Shown: piece by piece, positions 7,602 through 13,790 of the stretch
Numbering within the stretch: position 1 is the stretch's first letter
Layout: every line of letters begins with the position of its first letter
Assembly: GCA_022572335.1 (NCBI GenBank)
Contig: JACZWD010000034.1
Span: 1 to 16,396 of the forward strand
Source of the DNA: Pseudomonadota bacterium
Lineage (GTDB): Bacteria > Pseudomonadota > Alphaproteobacteria > Rhodospirillales > 2-02-FULL-58-16
Direction of reading: 5' to 3'
Length of the DNA stretch: 16,396 nt
The notes under the pieces: model-generated
Database searches by the model: none
The model's input: only the letters and a program-made list of their open reading frames with translations
Told to the model about the DNA's origin: nothing
Translations under genes and position numbers: made by a program

Positions 7602-8522
7602 GTGTGTGACACCTTCGTCGCGCTGCCGCCGGTGACCGCCGACGGGTGCGTCATTTTCGGCAAGAACAGCGACCGGCCCCGGGGCGAGGCGCAGACCGTC
7701 GTCCGCTATCCGGGACGCCGGCACGATGCGGGCGCGAGGGTGCGCTGCACCTACATCGAGATCGCGCAGGCCCCGGTCACCTTCGCCGTCCTGCTGTCCC
7801 GGCCCGACTGGATGTGGGGGGCCGAGATGGGCGCCAACGAGCATGGCGTCGTCATCGGCAACGAGGCGGTGTGGACGCGCGAAGACCTGGGGCCGCCGGC
7901 GCTGCTGGGCATGGACCTGGTGCGCCTGGGCCTGGAGCGGGGGGACTCGGCGTACCGGGCGCTGCACACCATCACCGGCCTTTTGGAGGAGTACGGCCAG
8001 GGCGGCGCCTGCGCCGAGAACGACCCCGGGTTCGCCTATCACAATTCCTTCCTCATCGCCGACCGGCGGGAAGCCTGGGTCCTGGAGACGGCCGCCGGGT
8101 TCTGGGCGGCGGAGCGGATCACGACGGGCGTGCGCAACATCTCCAACGCGCTTTCCATTCGCGCACGCTTCGACCTGGCCTCGGAAAACCTGGCCGGACG
8201 GGCGGCGGAAAAGGGGCTCTATGCGGGGACAGGCGCGTTCGATTTCGCCGCCGCGTTCGGCGGCGCCGAGGGGGAACCGGCGCCCGGCTCACGGGAAGCA
8301 TGGGGACGCCGGCTGCTGAAGAACCCTCCCGGCCGCTTCACGCCCGAGACCATGATGGACATCCTGCGCCACCACGAGAGCGGCATCTGCATGCACGGAG
8401 CGGTGCAGACGACCGCCTCCATGGTGTCGCGGCTAACCGGCGGGGGCGGGGACGCCCACTGGATGACCGGCGCGCCGCACCCGTGCCGGAGCCCCTTCAA
8501 GCCGGTTCCGCTTGCCGGGTGA
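7602..8522 (+). CDS. C69-family (secernin-like) Ntn hydrolase, short form
   Basis: A 306-aa protein of peptidase family C69, close to secernins and bacterial dipeptidases. The GTG start at 7602 is followed directly by TGT, so Cys2 becomes the N-terminal nucleophile after Met removal, as expected for an Ntn hydrolase. GGGGA lies 7 bases upstream. Family motifs are FGKNSDRP (19-26), MWGAEMGANEHGVVIGNEAV (71-90), the YHNSFLIAD block, and PCRSPFKPV near the end. Secernins usually continue for many residues after that last motif, but here the stop follows only a few codons later, so the C-terminal part appears missing or reduced. It likely cleaves a small amide or peptide; the substrate cannot be told from sequence. 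No signal peptide is seen, so a cytoplasmic location is likely. Confidence 0.85.
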   Translation: MCDTFVALPPVTADGCVIFGKNSDRPRGEAQTVVRYPGRRHDAGARVRCTYIEIAQAPVTFAVLLSRPDWMWGAEMGANEHGVVIGNEAVWTREDLGPPALLGMDLVRLGLERGDSAYRALHTITGLLEEYGQGGACAENDPGFAYHNSFLIADRREAWVLETAAGFWAAERITTGVRNISNALSIRARFDLASENLAGRAAEKGLYAGTGAFDFAAAFGGAEGEPAPGSREAWGRRLLKNPPGRFTPETMMDILRHHESGICMHGAVQTTASMVSRLTGGGGDAHWMTGAPHPCRSPFKPVPLAG

Positions 8523-8703
8523 GGGGGGGGGCGGAGTCCTTCCCCATCGCCGGGCGCGCCACCCAACCCAATTCTTGGCGCTGGCACCGGCCCGAGGGCG
8601 GGATTAGGCTACTCCCGGAAATCCTTCTGCCAAGACCCGGGTGCGCGGACGCGAAATCCTCTCGCGCCCGCCTCCATCCGCGCGCAACGAAGGGAGGGAA
8701 CCC
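8523..8703. other. Intergenic spacer with a 9-G run
   Basis: This 181-bp spacer holds no gene. Directly after the TGA of the C69 hydrolase gene, nine consecutive G residues occur (8523-8531). The last part carries the strong purine-rich Shine-Dalgarno of the GYD-domain gene (AGGGAGGG around 8691-8698). I cannot identify a remnant of the missing hydrolase C-terminus in any frame here. Confidence 0.4.
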
Positions 8704-8997
8704 ATGCCCACATACATCAGCTTCGCCAGCTACACCGACCAGGGGATACGCAACGTCAAGGATTCGCCCAAGCGCCTGGACGCGGCGAAAGACCTGGTCA
8801 AGGACCTGGGCGGGGAGCTCAAGCAGTTCTATCTGACCATGGGCGCCTACGACATCGTCATCGTTTTCGACCTGCCCGGCGACGACGCGGCGGCCACGTT
8901 CGCGCTTTCGCTGTGTTCGCTCGGCAACGTGCGGACGACCACCGTCAAGGCCTTCACCGAAGCCGAGTACCGGGACATCGTCGCATCCCTGCCGTGA
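8704..8997 (+). CDS. GYD domain-containing protein
   Basis: A 97-aa small soluble protein matching the GYD-domain family, which forms a ferredoxin-like dimeric alpha-beta fold. Visible family features are the N-terminal MPTYISFASYTDQGIRNVKD, the GGELKQFYLTMGAYDIV block containing the Gly-x-Tyr-Asp signature, and the C-terminal VRTTTVKAFTEAEY. The ATG at 8704 is preceded by an excellent AGGGAGG with a spacing of about 6. No biochemical function is established for these proteins. It is the last plus-strand gene before a convergent minus-strand pair, with a GC-rich hairpin immediately after its stop. Confidence 0.92.
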   Translation: MPTYISFASYTDQGIRNVKDSPKRLDAAKDLVKDLGGELKQFYLTMGAYDIVIVFDLPGDDAAATFALSLCSLGNVRTTTVKAFTEAEYRDIVASLP

Positions 8998-9032
8998 GCG
9001 GCGCCCCGATCGGCCGTTCGTCCGGGGCCGCC
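8998..9032. terminator. GC-rich hairpin between convergent genes
   Basis: GGCGCCCCG (9000-9008) pairs with CGGGGCCGCC (9023-9032) with a single bulged base and a 14-nt loop. It starts one base after the stop of the GYD-domain gene and lies just beyond the stop of the opposing minus-strand gene at 9050. Position fits a bidirectional terminator, but there is no T-run on either side, so intrinsic termination would be weak. Confidence 0.35.
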
Positions 9033-9049
9033 CCACCGTCCTCCGGCGT

Positions 9050-9364
9050 CTATCCGGTGTCGATGTCTTCCCGGTGCGGCGGGTCGAGGCGCGCGCCTTC
9101 CACCGCTTCGCGCACCTGGTCCGGCGACAGGCCGGGAAAGGTCGTCGCCACCAGGACCATCGCGTGTTCGGGCGATTGTGCCATCTCCACCAGTCTGGCG
9201 ATCTGGGTTTTGTCGTATGCCGCGTCCATTCCATGCCCACCGTTGATCACGTGCCCCCAGGATGCCACGCCGCCGTCCGGTGAGAGAATTATCCATTGGT
9301 ATAAGGCGGGCAGGCGCCCGCCGCTGCCGAACGCATCGGCCGGGCCGAGGAACTGGACCTGCAT
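9050..9364 (-). CDS. Hypothetical protein with MBL-fold-like N-terminus (possible chimera)
   Basis: A 104-aa protein. The ATG at 9364 is preceded by GGGAGGAGGA, a near-perfect Shine-Dalgarno, which I preferred over the upstream ATG at 9391. The first 17 residues, MQVQFLGPADAFGSGGR, closely resemble the beginning of metallo-beta-lactamase-fold hydrolases (FLGxGDAFGSGGR type). The rest lacks HxHxDH or any other MBL metal motif. After the Arg a different, unrecognised segment follows (WIILSPDGGVASWGHV, then two amphipathic-looking helices with IARLVEMAQ and PDQVREAVEGA). A perfect 7-bp hairpin (9305-9322) lies exactly at the change. The gene could be a fusion left by a deletion, or a real small protein with a chance resemblance. 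It follows the TM-protein gene by 58 bp on the same strand. Confidence 0.6.
   Translation of the reverse strand: MQVQFLGPADAFGSGGRLPALYQWIILSPDGGVASWGHVINGGHGMDAAYDKTQIARLVEMAQSPEHAMVLVATTFPGLSPDQVREAVEGARLDPPHREDIDTG
9305..9322. repeat. Perfect hairpin inside the chimeric-looking gene
   Basis: GGCGGGC (9305-9311) and GCCCGCC (9316-9322) form a perfect 7-bp stem with a 4-base loop. It lies inside the gene at 9050-9364, at the point where resemblance to MBL-fold proteins stops. The adjoining 9285-9304 stretch is locally AT-rich (ATTATCC, GGTATAA). Such a structure could mark a deletion endpoint. Confidence 0.5.
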
Positions 9365-9422
9365 GCGGTCCTCCTCCCGTGACATTCGCACGGCAATCGC
9401 GGCCCGGTGCCGGGGGCCGCGC

Positions 9423-9797
9423 CTAGAAATTGACGAAGGAGCCGTGCAGGAGAAGGCTGGCGACGGAAAGGACGTAGATCAGCGCGCCCACGAAGAGGAA
9501 AAACAGGAAGTTGGCGATGGTGCGCAGGGGGTGTCTCGTCCGTTCCTGGGCCCGGCGCTGGGCGCCACGCCTTTCGACGCCGCCAATGATGGTGAGAAAA
9601 TAGCGCCGGCCGAGCGCCGGCAGGCTGAAGCGGATGTTGACGGGTGGATGCCGCAGCGACGGATCGCACACCGCCTGGTGGATGGCGTCTCTCTGCTCCG
9701 CGGTCAGGGTGTCCATGACCCAGGCCGGCAGGCGCGCGAACCGGGAGTCCCCCTGCGGGGCATTCCCAAGGGCATCCATGGTTTCGCGGTTGGCCAT
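9423..9797 (-). CDS. Conserved single-TM protein of unknown function
   Basis: A 124-aa protein. The ATG at 9797 has GGGAGGGA a few bases upstream; in-frame codons further upstream run through intergenic and repeat DNA and are not credible. Residues 26-60 form a regular, helix-rich soluble segment (WVMDTLTAEQRDAIHQAV, then SLRHPPVNIRFSLP). A very basic stretch follows (RRYFLT, then ERRGAQRRAQERTRHP). One TM helix at about 93-116 ends in a short tail. The basic stretch before the TM suggests that the N-terminal part is cytoplasmic. The composition looks like a conserved membrane protein and not a shadow frame, but I cannot name a function. It may be co-transcribed with the small gene 58 bp downstream. 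Confidence 0.75.
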   Translation of the reverse strand: MANRETMDALGNAPQGDSRFARLPAWVMDTLTAEQRDAIHQAVCDPSLRHPPVNIRFSLPALGRRYFLTIIGGVERRGAQRRAQERTRHPLRTIANFLFFLFVGALIYVLSVASLLLHGSFVNF

Positions 9798-9874
9798 CCT
9801 TGTCCCTCCCGGCGGACCACCTGCCCGCACCGTTCGGAGACCACGCCACAGTGCAACTCTTAAGGAACCAAAGG

Positions 9875-9890
9875 TTAGCAATCCCTTAAC
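9875..9890. promoter_or_regulatory. Possible CtrA box
   Basis: The sequence TTAG-N7-TTAAC matches the alphaproteobacterial CtrA consensus TTAA-N7-TTAAC with one mismatch and exactly seven spacer bases. It lies 78 bp upstream of the minus-strand TM-protein start at 9797. This is a short motif, so a chance match cannot be excluded. Confidence 0.25.
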
Positions 9891-9908
9891 CGGGAGGAAT
9901 TTTTTCAG

Positions 9909-9986
9909 GCGGCGCGGCGCGCTCCTGGCCGGAAACCTCGCAACGCCGTCGTATGGGTGCAATTTAGCTGATACAGGCCCCTGGCA
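9909..9986. repeat. Dispersed repeat, internal copy B
   Basis: This copy aligns with bases 28-101 in the same orientation. The best block (9919-9954 against 35-70) has 33 of 36 identities, followed by a weaker stretch and then about 14 of 18 at the right end (CTGATACAGG against CTGAGACAGG). It lacks the GTGATGCT/AGCATCAC hairpin present at the left of copies A and C. The divergence shows that this is an aged member of a genomic repeat family. Confidence 0.75.
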
Positions 9987-10141
9987 CCGCCGGCCAGGAT
10001 TTCCCTTAAACCGCCGGCCTGGCGCGGATACACTGGGTTCCAACCCGGCGCGGCCGGCCGGGGGGAGCCGGGTGTCCTTTTGCGGCTGGCGGCGCCGGGG
10101 ACCGTGGATACCGTGAAAGGCCGGGGGCGGGACGGAACGGC

Positions 10142-10504
10142 GTGGAGATTTTCAAGGAATTCACCTTCGAGGCGGCGCACCTGTTGCCCAACACGCCCGA
10201 GGGCCACAAATGCCGGCGCCTGCACGGCCATTCCTTCCGTGTCGGGCTTTACCTGCGCGGCAAGGCCGGTGCGCACACCGGGTGGGTGATGGACTTCGCC
10301 GAGGTGGAAGCCGCCTTCCAGCCCACCCTGGGTGAGCTCGACCACACCTTTCTCAACGACATCGAGGGCCTGGAAAATCCCACCAGCGAGGTCCTTGCCC
10401 GCTGGATCTGGAAGCGGATGAAACCGAAGCTCCCGGGCCTGAGCAAGGTGGTCCTGCACGAGACCTGCAGCGCGGGCTGCGTGTACGCGGGCGAGGACGA
10501 ATAG
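10142..10504 (+). CDS. queD: 6-carboxytetrahydropterin synthase (QueD/PTPS family)
   Basis: A 120-aa enzyme of the 6-pyruvoyltetrahydropterin synthase superfamily. Its length and motifs fit QueD, which converts dihydroneopterin triphosphate to 6-carboxy-tetrahydropterin, the first committed pterin step toward queuosine and other 7-deazapurines. Zinc ligands are His13, His28 and His30 (FEAAH and LHGHSF). The nucleophile is Cys24 in the CxxxHGH motif, the LDHTFLN block carries Asp67 and His68, and Glu107 sits in HETCSAG. The GTG at 10142 gives the canonical MEIFKEFTFEAAH start; the Shine-Dalgarno is weak. No other queuosine genes are nearby. It is convergent with truA, so two tRNA-modification genes face each other by chance or clustering. 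Confidence 0.93.
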   Translation: MEIFKEFTFEAAHLLPNTPEGHKCRRLHGHSFRVGLYLRGKAGAHTGWVMDFAEVEAAFQPTLGELDHTFLNDIEGLENPTSEVLARWIWKRMKPKLPGLSKVVLHETCSAGCVYAGEDE

Positions 10505-10552
10505 AGCCGGCGATATTCTACCTGTTTCCCGCGCAAGCTAAATCCTTCACGG

Positions 10553-10567
10553 CGGTCCACGGGACCG
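10553..10567. terminator. Small hairpin between convergent queD and truA
   Basis: CGGTCC (10553-10558) pairs perfectly with GGACCG (10562-10567) across a 3-base loop. It lies in the 98-bp gap between the convergent queD and truA stops. It lacks a T-run, so a terminator role is only suggested by position. Confidence 0.3.
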
Positions 10568-10602
10568 ACAGTCCTGAATCCGCGGTACGCTTTGTCCTGT
10601 CG

Positions 10603-11340
10603 TTAGTACACCACCTCCACCAGATAGAGGCCGTCGGGCGGGGCCGTGGGGCCGCCCCGGGCCCGGTCGCGGGCCTCGAGGGCGGCCACCACGTCGTCCG
10701 TGCTCCACTTGCCCTCGCCGACGAGACGGAGCGTGCCCACCAGGTTGCGGATCTGGTGGTGCAGGAAGGAGCGCGCCCGCGCCGCGATACGGATCTCTTC
10801 GCCGGCGCGCCGCACGTCCAGCACGTCCAGGGTCTTGACCGGCGATTTGGCCTGGCAGCGGATGGCGCGGAAGGTGGTGAAGTCGTGCTCGCCGACCAAA
10901 AGGCGCGCCGCCTCCGCCATCGCCTCGACGTCCAGCGGCACGGCCACCCACCAGGTGCGGCCGCGCTCCAGCGTCGGCGGCGGCCGGCGGTTGGTGATGC
11001 GGTACAGATAGGCCCGGGCGCGCGCCGAAAAGCGGGCGTTGAAGTCGCCGCTTACGATCTCCGCCCCGAGCACCGCCACCGGCGCCGGCTTGAGGTGGAA
11101 GTTCAGCGCGTCGCGCACGGTGCCGGGCGTCCACGGGTGGGCCAGGTCGAAGTGGATCACCTGGCCAAGGGCGTGGACGCCGGAATCCGTCCGCCCGGCG
11201 GCGATGGTGGTCGCGCTCTCGCCGGAGAACCGCGCGATGGCGTCTTCCACCAGCTCCTGGATGGCGGTGCCGTTGTCCTGGCGCTGCCAGCCGACGAAAT
11301 CCCGGCCATCGTACTCCATGGTCAGCTTGTAGCGGGGCAT
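10603..11340 (-). CDS. truA: tRNA pseudouridine(38-40) synthase TruA
   Basis: A 245-aa TruA, which isomerises uridines 38-40 in the anticodon arm of many tRNAs. The N-terminal MPRYKLTMEYDGRDFVGWQR is typical. The catalytic Asp52 lies in AGRTDSGVHA, and later family blocks are ARARAYLYRI, HDFTTFRA and the C-terminal RSFLHHQIRNLVGTL. Length is normal. The ATG at 11340 has AAAAAGG about 6 bases upstream. It follows fmt on the same strand, as in many alphaproteobacteria, but the fmt-truA gap here is 307 bp, where it is often only a few bases. Confidence 0.96.
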   Translation of the reverse strand: MPRYKLTMEYDGRDFVGWQRQDNGTAIQELVEDAIARFSGESATTIAAGRTDSGVHALGQVIHFDLAHPWTPGTVRDALNFHLKPAPVAVLGAEIVSGDFNARFSARARAYLYRITNRRPPPTLERGRTWWVAVPLDVEAMAEAARLLVGEHDFTTFRAIRCQAKSPVKTLDVLDVRRAGEEIRIAARARSFLHHQIRNLVGTLRLVGEGKWSTDDVVAALEARDRARGGPTAPPDGLYLVEVVY

Positions 11341-11647
11341 GACGCCTTTTTAGCCGGGACGCCGCTCCTGATCGACCGCTTTGTCGGCAGGCGGCGACGT
11401 TTTCTCGGGCAGCCGGTCTCCGCAAGACCCATATTTTTTTAAGGCGGCAATGGCTGGAAGCACCGGCGGACTCCGTCCCCGCCGGATTGGACGCGAGCGG
11501 TGCCATGACCGAGCAGGCGGCCCGGTCAAGCGCGCCGAATTCATCATGTCCGAGATGAAACAGGGCATCGGCATGATCCGGAAGATCGAGGATTCGGCCC
11601 CCATGCCGGCCGAGCTCGAAAGCGCGCCGGAGTCAGCTTAGCCGCAG
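11341..11647. other. fmt-truA spacer
   Basis: The 307-bp spacer contains a short plus-strand stem (GGTCT 11415-11419 with AGACC 11425-11429) followed by seven T residues (11434-11440), which looks like a weak plus-strand terminator although no plus-strand gene precedes it. A possible small plus-strand ORF (11450-11641) occupies the rest. On the minus strand I see no gene. Transcription of truA from fmt would have to cross this region. Confidence 0.4.
11450..11641 (+). CDS. Possible small ORF, antisense in the fmt-truA spacer
   Basis: A possible 63-aa ORF. The ATG at 11450 has AAGGCGG upstream at a short spacing. From about 11525 to the stop the codons are strongly G/C-ending, and the peptide (VKRAEFIMSEMKQGIGM, then RKIEDSAPMPAELE) looks natural and helical. 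The first 25 residues are Arg/Gly-rich and look non-coding. A second ATG at 11505 in another frame (MTEQAARSS) could be the true start if one base has been lost or gained, which would make this a frameshifted small gene. It matches no family I recognise. It may be a shadow. Confidence 0.3.
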   Translation: MAGSTGGLRPRRIGRERCHDRAGGPVKRAEFIMSEMKQGIGMIRKIEDSAPMPAELESAPESA

Positions 11648-12577
11648 TCATCTCAACCGGGTTCCCGCGGCCACCGGATAGCCGCGCAGGAACGCGTCGG
11701 CCTCGGCCGGCGCCCTGCCCCCCCGTTGCAGGCGCAGCAGACGCAGCGCGCCGGAGCCGCAGGCCACCGTGAGGCGGCCGTCCACCACACGGCCCGGCGC
11801 CGCCGCCGCCGGGGTCTCGACAACCGCCGCCGCCAGCACCTTGATGCGCTCGCCGCCGTGTCGGAACCAGGTCCCGGGCCAGGGATTGAGCGCCCGCACC
11901 GCGCGTTCCAGATCGGCCGCCGGCCGGCGCCAGTCGAGGCGGCCCTCGTCCCGGTCCAGCCGGCGCGCATAGGTGACGCCGTCGGCGGGCTGGGGCGCCG
12001 GCCTGAGCCCGTCCCCGGACAGGCCGTCCAGGGCGGCGACGATCAGGCGCCCCCCCAACCGGGAAAGGGTATCGCCGAGGCCGGCAGCCGTGGCCTGGGC
12101 CGTGATGGGGACACTCTCGGCGATCACGATGGGGCCGGTGTCCACGCCCTCGTCCATGCGCATGATGGTGACCCCGGTTTCGCCGTCGCCGGCCAGGATC
12201 GCCCGCTGGATGGGCGCCGCCCCGCGCCAGCGCGGCAGCAGCGAGGCGTGGACGTTGAGGCAGCCAAGCCGGGGCGCCGCCAGGATGGGCTTGGGCAGGA
12301 TCAGGCCGTAGGCGGCGACGACGGCGGCGTCCGCGCCAAGCCCGGCGAAGGCTTCGTGCTCGCTCCCCTCTTTCAGGCCGGCCGGCGTGCGCACGGCCAG
12401 GCCCCTGGCCGCGGCGAAGGCGTGGACGGGGACGGGACGCTCCTTGTGTCCGCGCCCGGCCGGCCTGGGCGGCTGCGCGTAGACGCCGGCCACCTCGTGG
12501 CCCGCCTCCAGCAGGGCGCCCAGGACGGGCACCGCGAAATCGGCGCTTCCCATGAACACCAGGCGCAGGCGGGGCAT
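11648..12577 (-). CDS. fmt: Methionyl-tRNA formyltransferase Fmt
   Basis: A 309-aa Fmt, which transfers a formyl group from 10-formyltetrahydrofolate to initiator Met-tRNA. The N-terminal formyltransferase domain has MGSADFAVPVL, the folate-binding AYGLILP (89-95), and the signature CLNVHASLLPRWRGAAPIQR (106-125) with catalytic Asn108 and His110. Asp146 completes the site in the VDTGPI block. The C-terminal OB-fold domain starts around 205 (GVTYARRLDRDEGRLDW). The ATG at 12577 has GGAA upstream. It normally sits directly after def; here about 1.6 kb intervenes, so it probably needs its own promoter. A long hairpin lies in its leader. Confidence 0.97.
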   Translation of the reverse strand: MPRLRLVFMGSADFAVPVLGALLEAGHEVAGVYAQPPRPAGRGHKERPVPVHAFAAARGLAVRTPAGLKEGSEHEAFAGLGADAAVVAAYGLILPKPILAAPRLGCLNVHASLLPRWRGAAPIQRAILAGDGETGVTIMRMDEGVDTGPIVIAESVPITAQATAAGLGDTLSRLGGRLIVAALDGLSGDGLRPAPQPADGVTYARRLDRDEGRLDWRRPAADLERAVRALNPWPGTWFRHGGERIKVLAAAVVETPAAAAPGRVVDGRLTVACGSGALRLLRLQRGGRAPAEADAFLRGYPVAAGTRLR

Positions 12578-12610
12578 CGGATTTCCAGACCATCCGACCG
12601 GGACCGGGCG

Positions 12611-12663
12611 AACGGCCCCGGCGGTTCCTCGATGTGCAGGCCGGCCACACTGCCGGGGCCGTT
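12611..12663 (-). promoter_or_regulatory. Long stem-loop in the fmt 5' leader
   Basis: AACGGCCCCGGC (12611-12622) is an exact inverted repeat of GCCGGGGCCGTT (12652-12663). Allowing one G-U pair, the stem reaches 15 bp (12611-12625 with 12649-12663) around a 23-base loop that itself contains GGCCGGCC. It begins 34 bp upstream of the fmt start. A TTGACG-like hexamer on the minus strand (12670-12675) lies just before it. It may be a leader structure affecting fmt expression, or the terminator of an incoming transcript; no T-run follows. Confidence 0.45.
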
Positions 12664-12749
12664 TCGCGCCGTCAAGGGCGCACCCTAGGTCGCGTTCTCA
12701 TAAACGAGAGTTGGGTCAGCGGCGGGGCGCCGATGTTGGCTTTCGGGGG

Positions 12750-12807
12750 TAAAGCGGACGTAAATCACCGTGTGGGTGAATGTCCGCTTCTAGCCATAAG
12801 CGGAAAT
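12750..12807. repeat. GTCCGC/GCGGA hairpin repeat, copy 1
   Basis: This copy carries TAAAGCGGAC (12752-12761) and then ATGTCCGCTT followed by AAGCGGA, which can pair as a stem. The unit recurs with changes at 14049-14124. Its plus strand reads as an MSAxxHKR-type peptide, a signature of short intergenic repeats in several alphaproteobacteria. It directly abuts the truncated transposase end. Confidence 0.55.
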
Positions 12808-13001
12808 TGGCGTCACCCACAGAGGTGGAGCACTGGTCGCTGACCACGCTGCGCGAAAAGCTGATAAAGATCGGTGCCAAGGTCGTCGGTCACGGGCGCT
12901 ACGTCACCTTTCAGTTGGCCGAGGTGGCAGTGCCCCGTGACCTGTTCAGAAAAATCCTGCGGCTGATCGATGATCTGCGATCAAGCCCCACTCCAGCGTA
13001 G
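12780..13001 (+). pseudogene. C-terminal remnant of an IS1380-family transposase
   Basis: About 60 codons match the very C-terminus of IS1380-type DDE transposases. The stretch VEHWSLTTLREKLIKIGAKV, followed by HGRYVTFQLAEVAVPRDLF and ILRLIDDLR, is characteristic. Full-length enzymes are over 400 aa, so everything containing the DDE catalytic core is missing. The ATG at 12780 and first dozen codons belong to the hairpin repeat and not to the transposase, and I see no Shine-Dalgarno, so expression is unlikely. I did not find convincing terminal inverted repeats. It marks past IS activity at the def-fmt junction. Family assignment is from remembered consensus and should be confirmed by a search. 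Confidence 0.7.
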
Positions 13002-13388
13002 GCCGGGGACATCAACGGCCAGGTGAAAACGCAAGGAGGGGTGTGTTTGAATGGCGGAAAATCTGGGCCAATGGCCTTCCAAACGAGGGCCGATCGCCAA
13101 AATCAAGCCATCGGATGGCTGCGGAAGGAATGTAATTCCCTTGCTGGTGGAACGGTGGTACGATTTTCCTGAATCTGGGGGTTATCTGGGAAATGTCGGC
13201 TTATTATCCTTGATAACCATTCACCGATAAACTGGGCAAAACACGCCACCAAGAAACTGATCCAATGAGTGTAGTGTCTTTGGATTTTTCAACCCGCCAC
13301 CTCATTATACTCCTACGAAATCGATCTGGGGGATATTGGCGTAACTTCAGATTCGGGTATGCCTGATAAGGGGCAAGGGAGGCAAGTA
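13002..13388. other. AT-richer non-coding segment of the island
   Basis: No gene is visible in these 387 bp. Base composition is clearly more AT-rich than the rest of the window. A 7-bp inverted repeat GGTTATC (13180-13186) and GATAACC (13212-13218) with a 25-base loop is present. TTGGAT (13280-13285) and CATTAT (13303-13308), 17 bases apart, could be a weak sigma-70 promoter for the next gene. The left end may still include the outer end of the decayed IS element. Confidence 0.4.
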
Positions 13389-13790
13389 ATGGCCACAAAT
13401 AGTCAATCGGAATTTTCGAACAGCTTTGGAACAGTTCATTCTAACAGAATAGAATTTAAGGCAAAGAAGCATTGGTGGGCTGGAGGTTCTCATGAAGAAT
13501 TGCCATTGCGCCACGTGACTTCAATCCGAATTGAGACATCACGCTCAATTATTCTGGGGGCCATATTAGTCTTGGCCGGATTGGCGGTCATGAGCATTGC
13601 TGAACCTGCCGCTTTGATAATTGGAGCGATATTTTTGCTGGTTGGCATTGTATTAATCATCGGTCACCCATCAGTACGTATCAATACTGCAGGGCAGGAC
13701 ACGCGAGTCATTGCGGGCTCTCCAGGCTCCAAGTCAGAAGCAAATCGTTTCATCAACGCCGTTCGCGAGCGACTATTCGAGGCTTCTTAG
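13389..13790 (+). CDS. Small two-TM protein of unknown function, foreign codon use
   Basis: A 133-aa protein. The ATG at 13389 has AAGGGAGG 6 bases upstream and is clearly better than the in-frame ATG at 13359. Two adjacent TM helices (about 57-77 and 79-97: IILGAILVLAGLAVMSI and AALIIGAIFLLVGIVLIIG) are flanked by beta-rich soluble parts (NRIEFKAKKHWWAG, PLRHVTSIRIE before; PSVRINTAG, then the helix EANRFINAVRERLFE after). This layout resembles small membrane proteins with a PH-like fold interrupted by two TMs (DUF6232-like), but I am not certain of the family. Codons such as AAT, AGT, ATA, TTT and AGA are frequent, unlike all neighbours, which supports horizontal acquisition. It reads opposite to def and fmt. 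Confidence 0.72.
   Translation: MATNSQSEFSNSFGTVHSNRIEFKAKKHWWAGGSHEELPLRHVTSIRIETSRSIILGAILVLAGLAVMSIAEPAALIIGAIFLLVGIVLIIGHPSVRINTAGQDTRVIAGSPGSKSEANRFINAVRERLFEAS

Larger units (their letters stand above)
9798..10141. other. Divergent intergenic region with repeat copy B
   Basis: This 344-bp stretch lies between the minus-strand TM protein and queD. It holds a CtrA-like box (9875-9890), repeat copy B (about 9909-9986), and two near-identical direct 12-mers beginning CCGCCGGCC at about 9988 and 10011 whose surroundings can also pair. Promoters for both flanking genes should be here, but I see no clear sigma-70 hexamers. No coding region is convincing. Confidence 0.4.

Noticed and set aside
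9905..10459. Minus-strand ORF spanning queD and repeat copy B
   Set aside because: It is antisense to queD, whose zinc and catalytic residues are all intact, and ends inside the dispersed repeat.
11415..11440. Strong intrinsic terminator on the plus strand before the small ORF
   Set aside because: The stem is only 5 bp, and there is no plus-strand gene upstream for it to terminate, so it is noted only within the spacer description.
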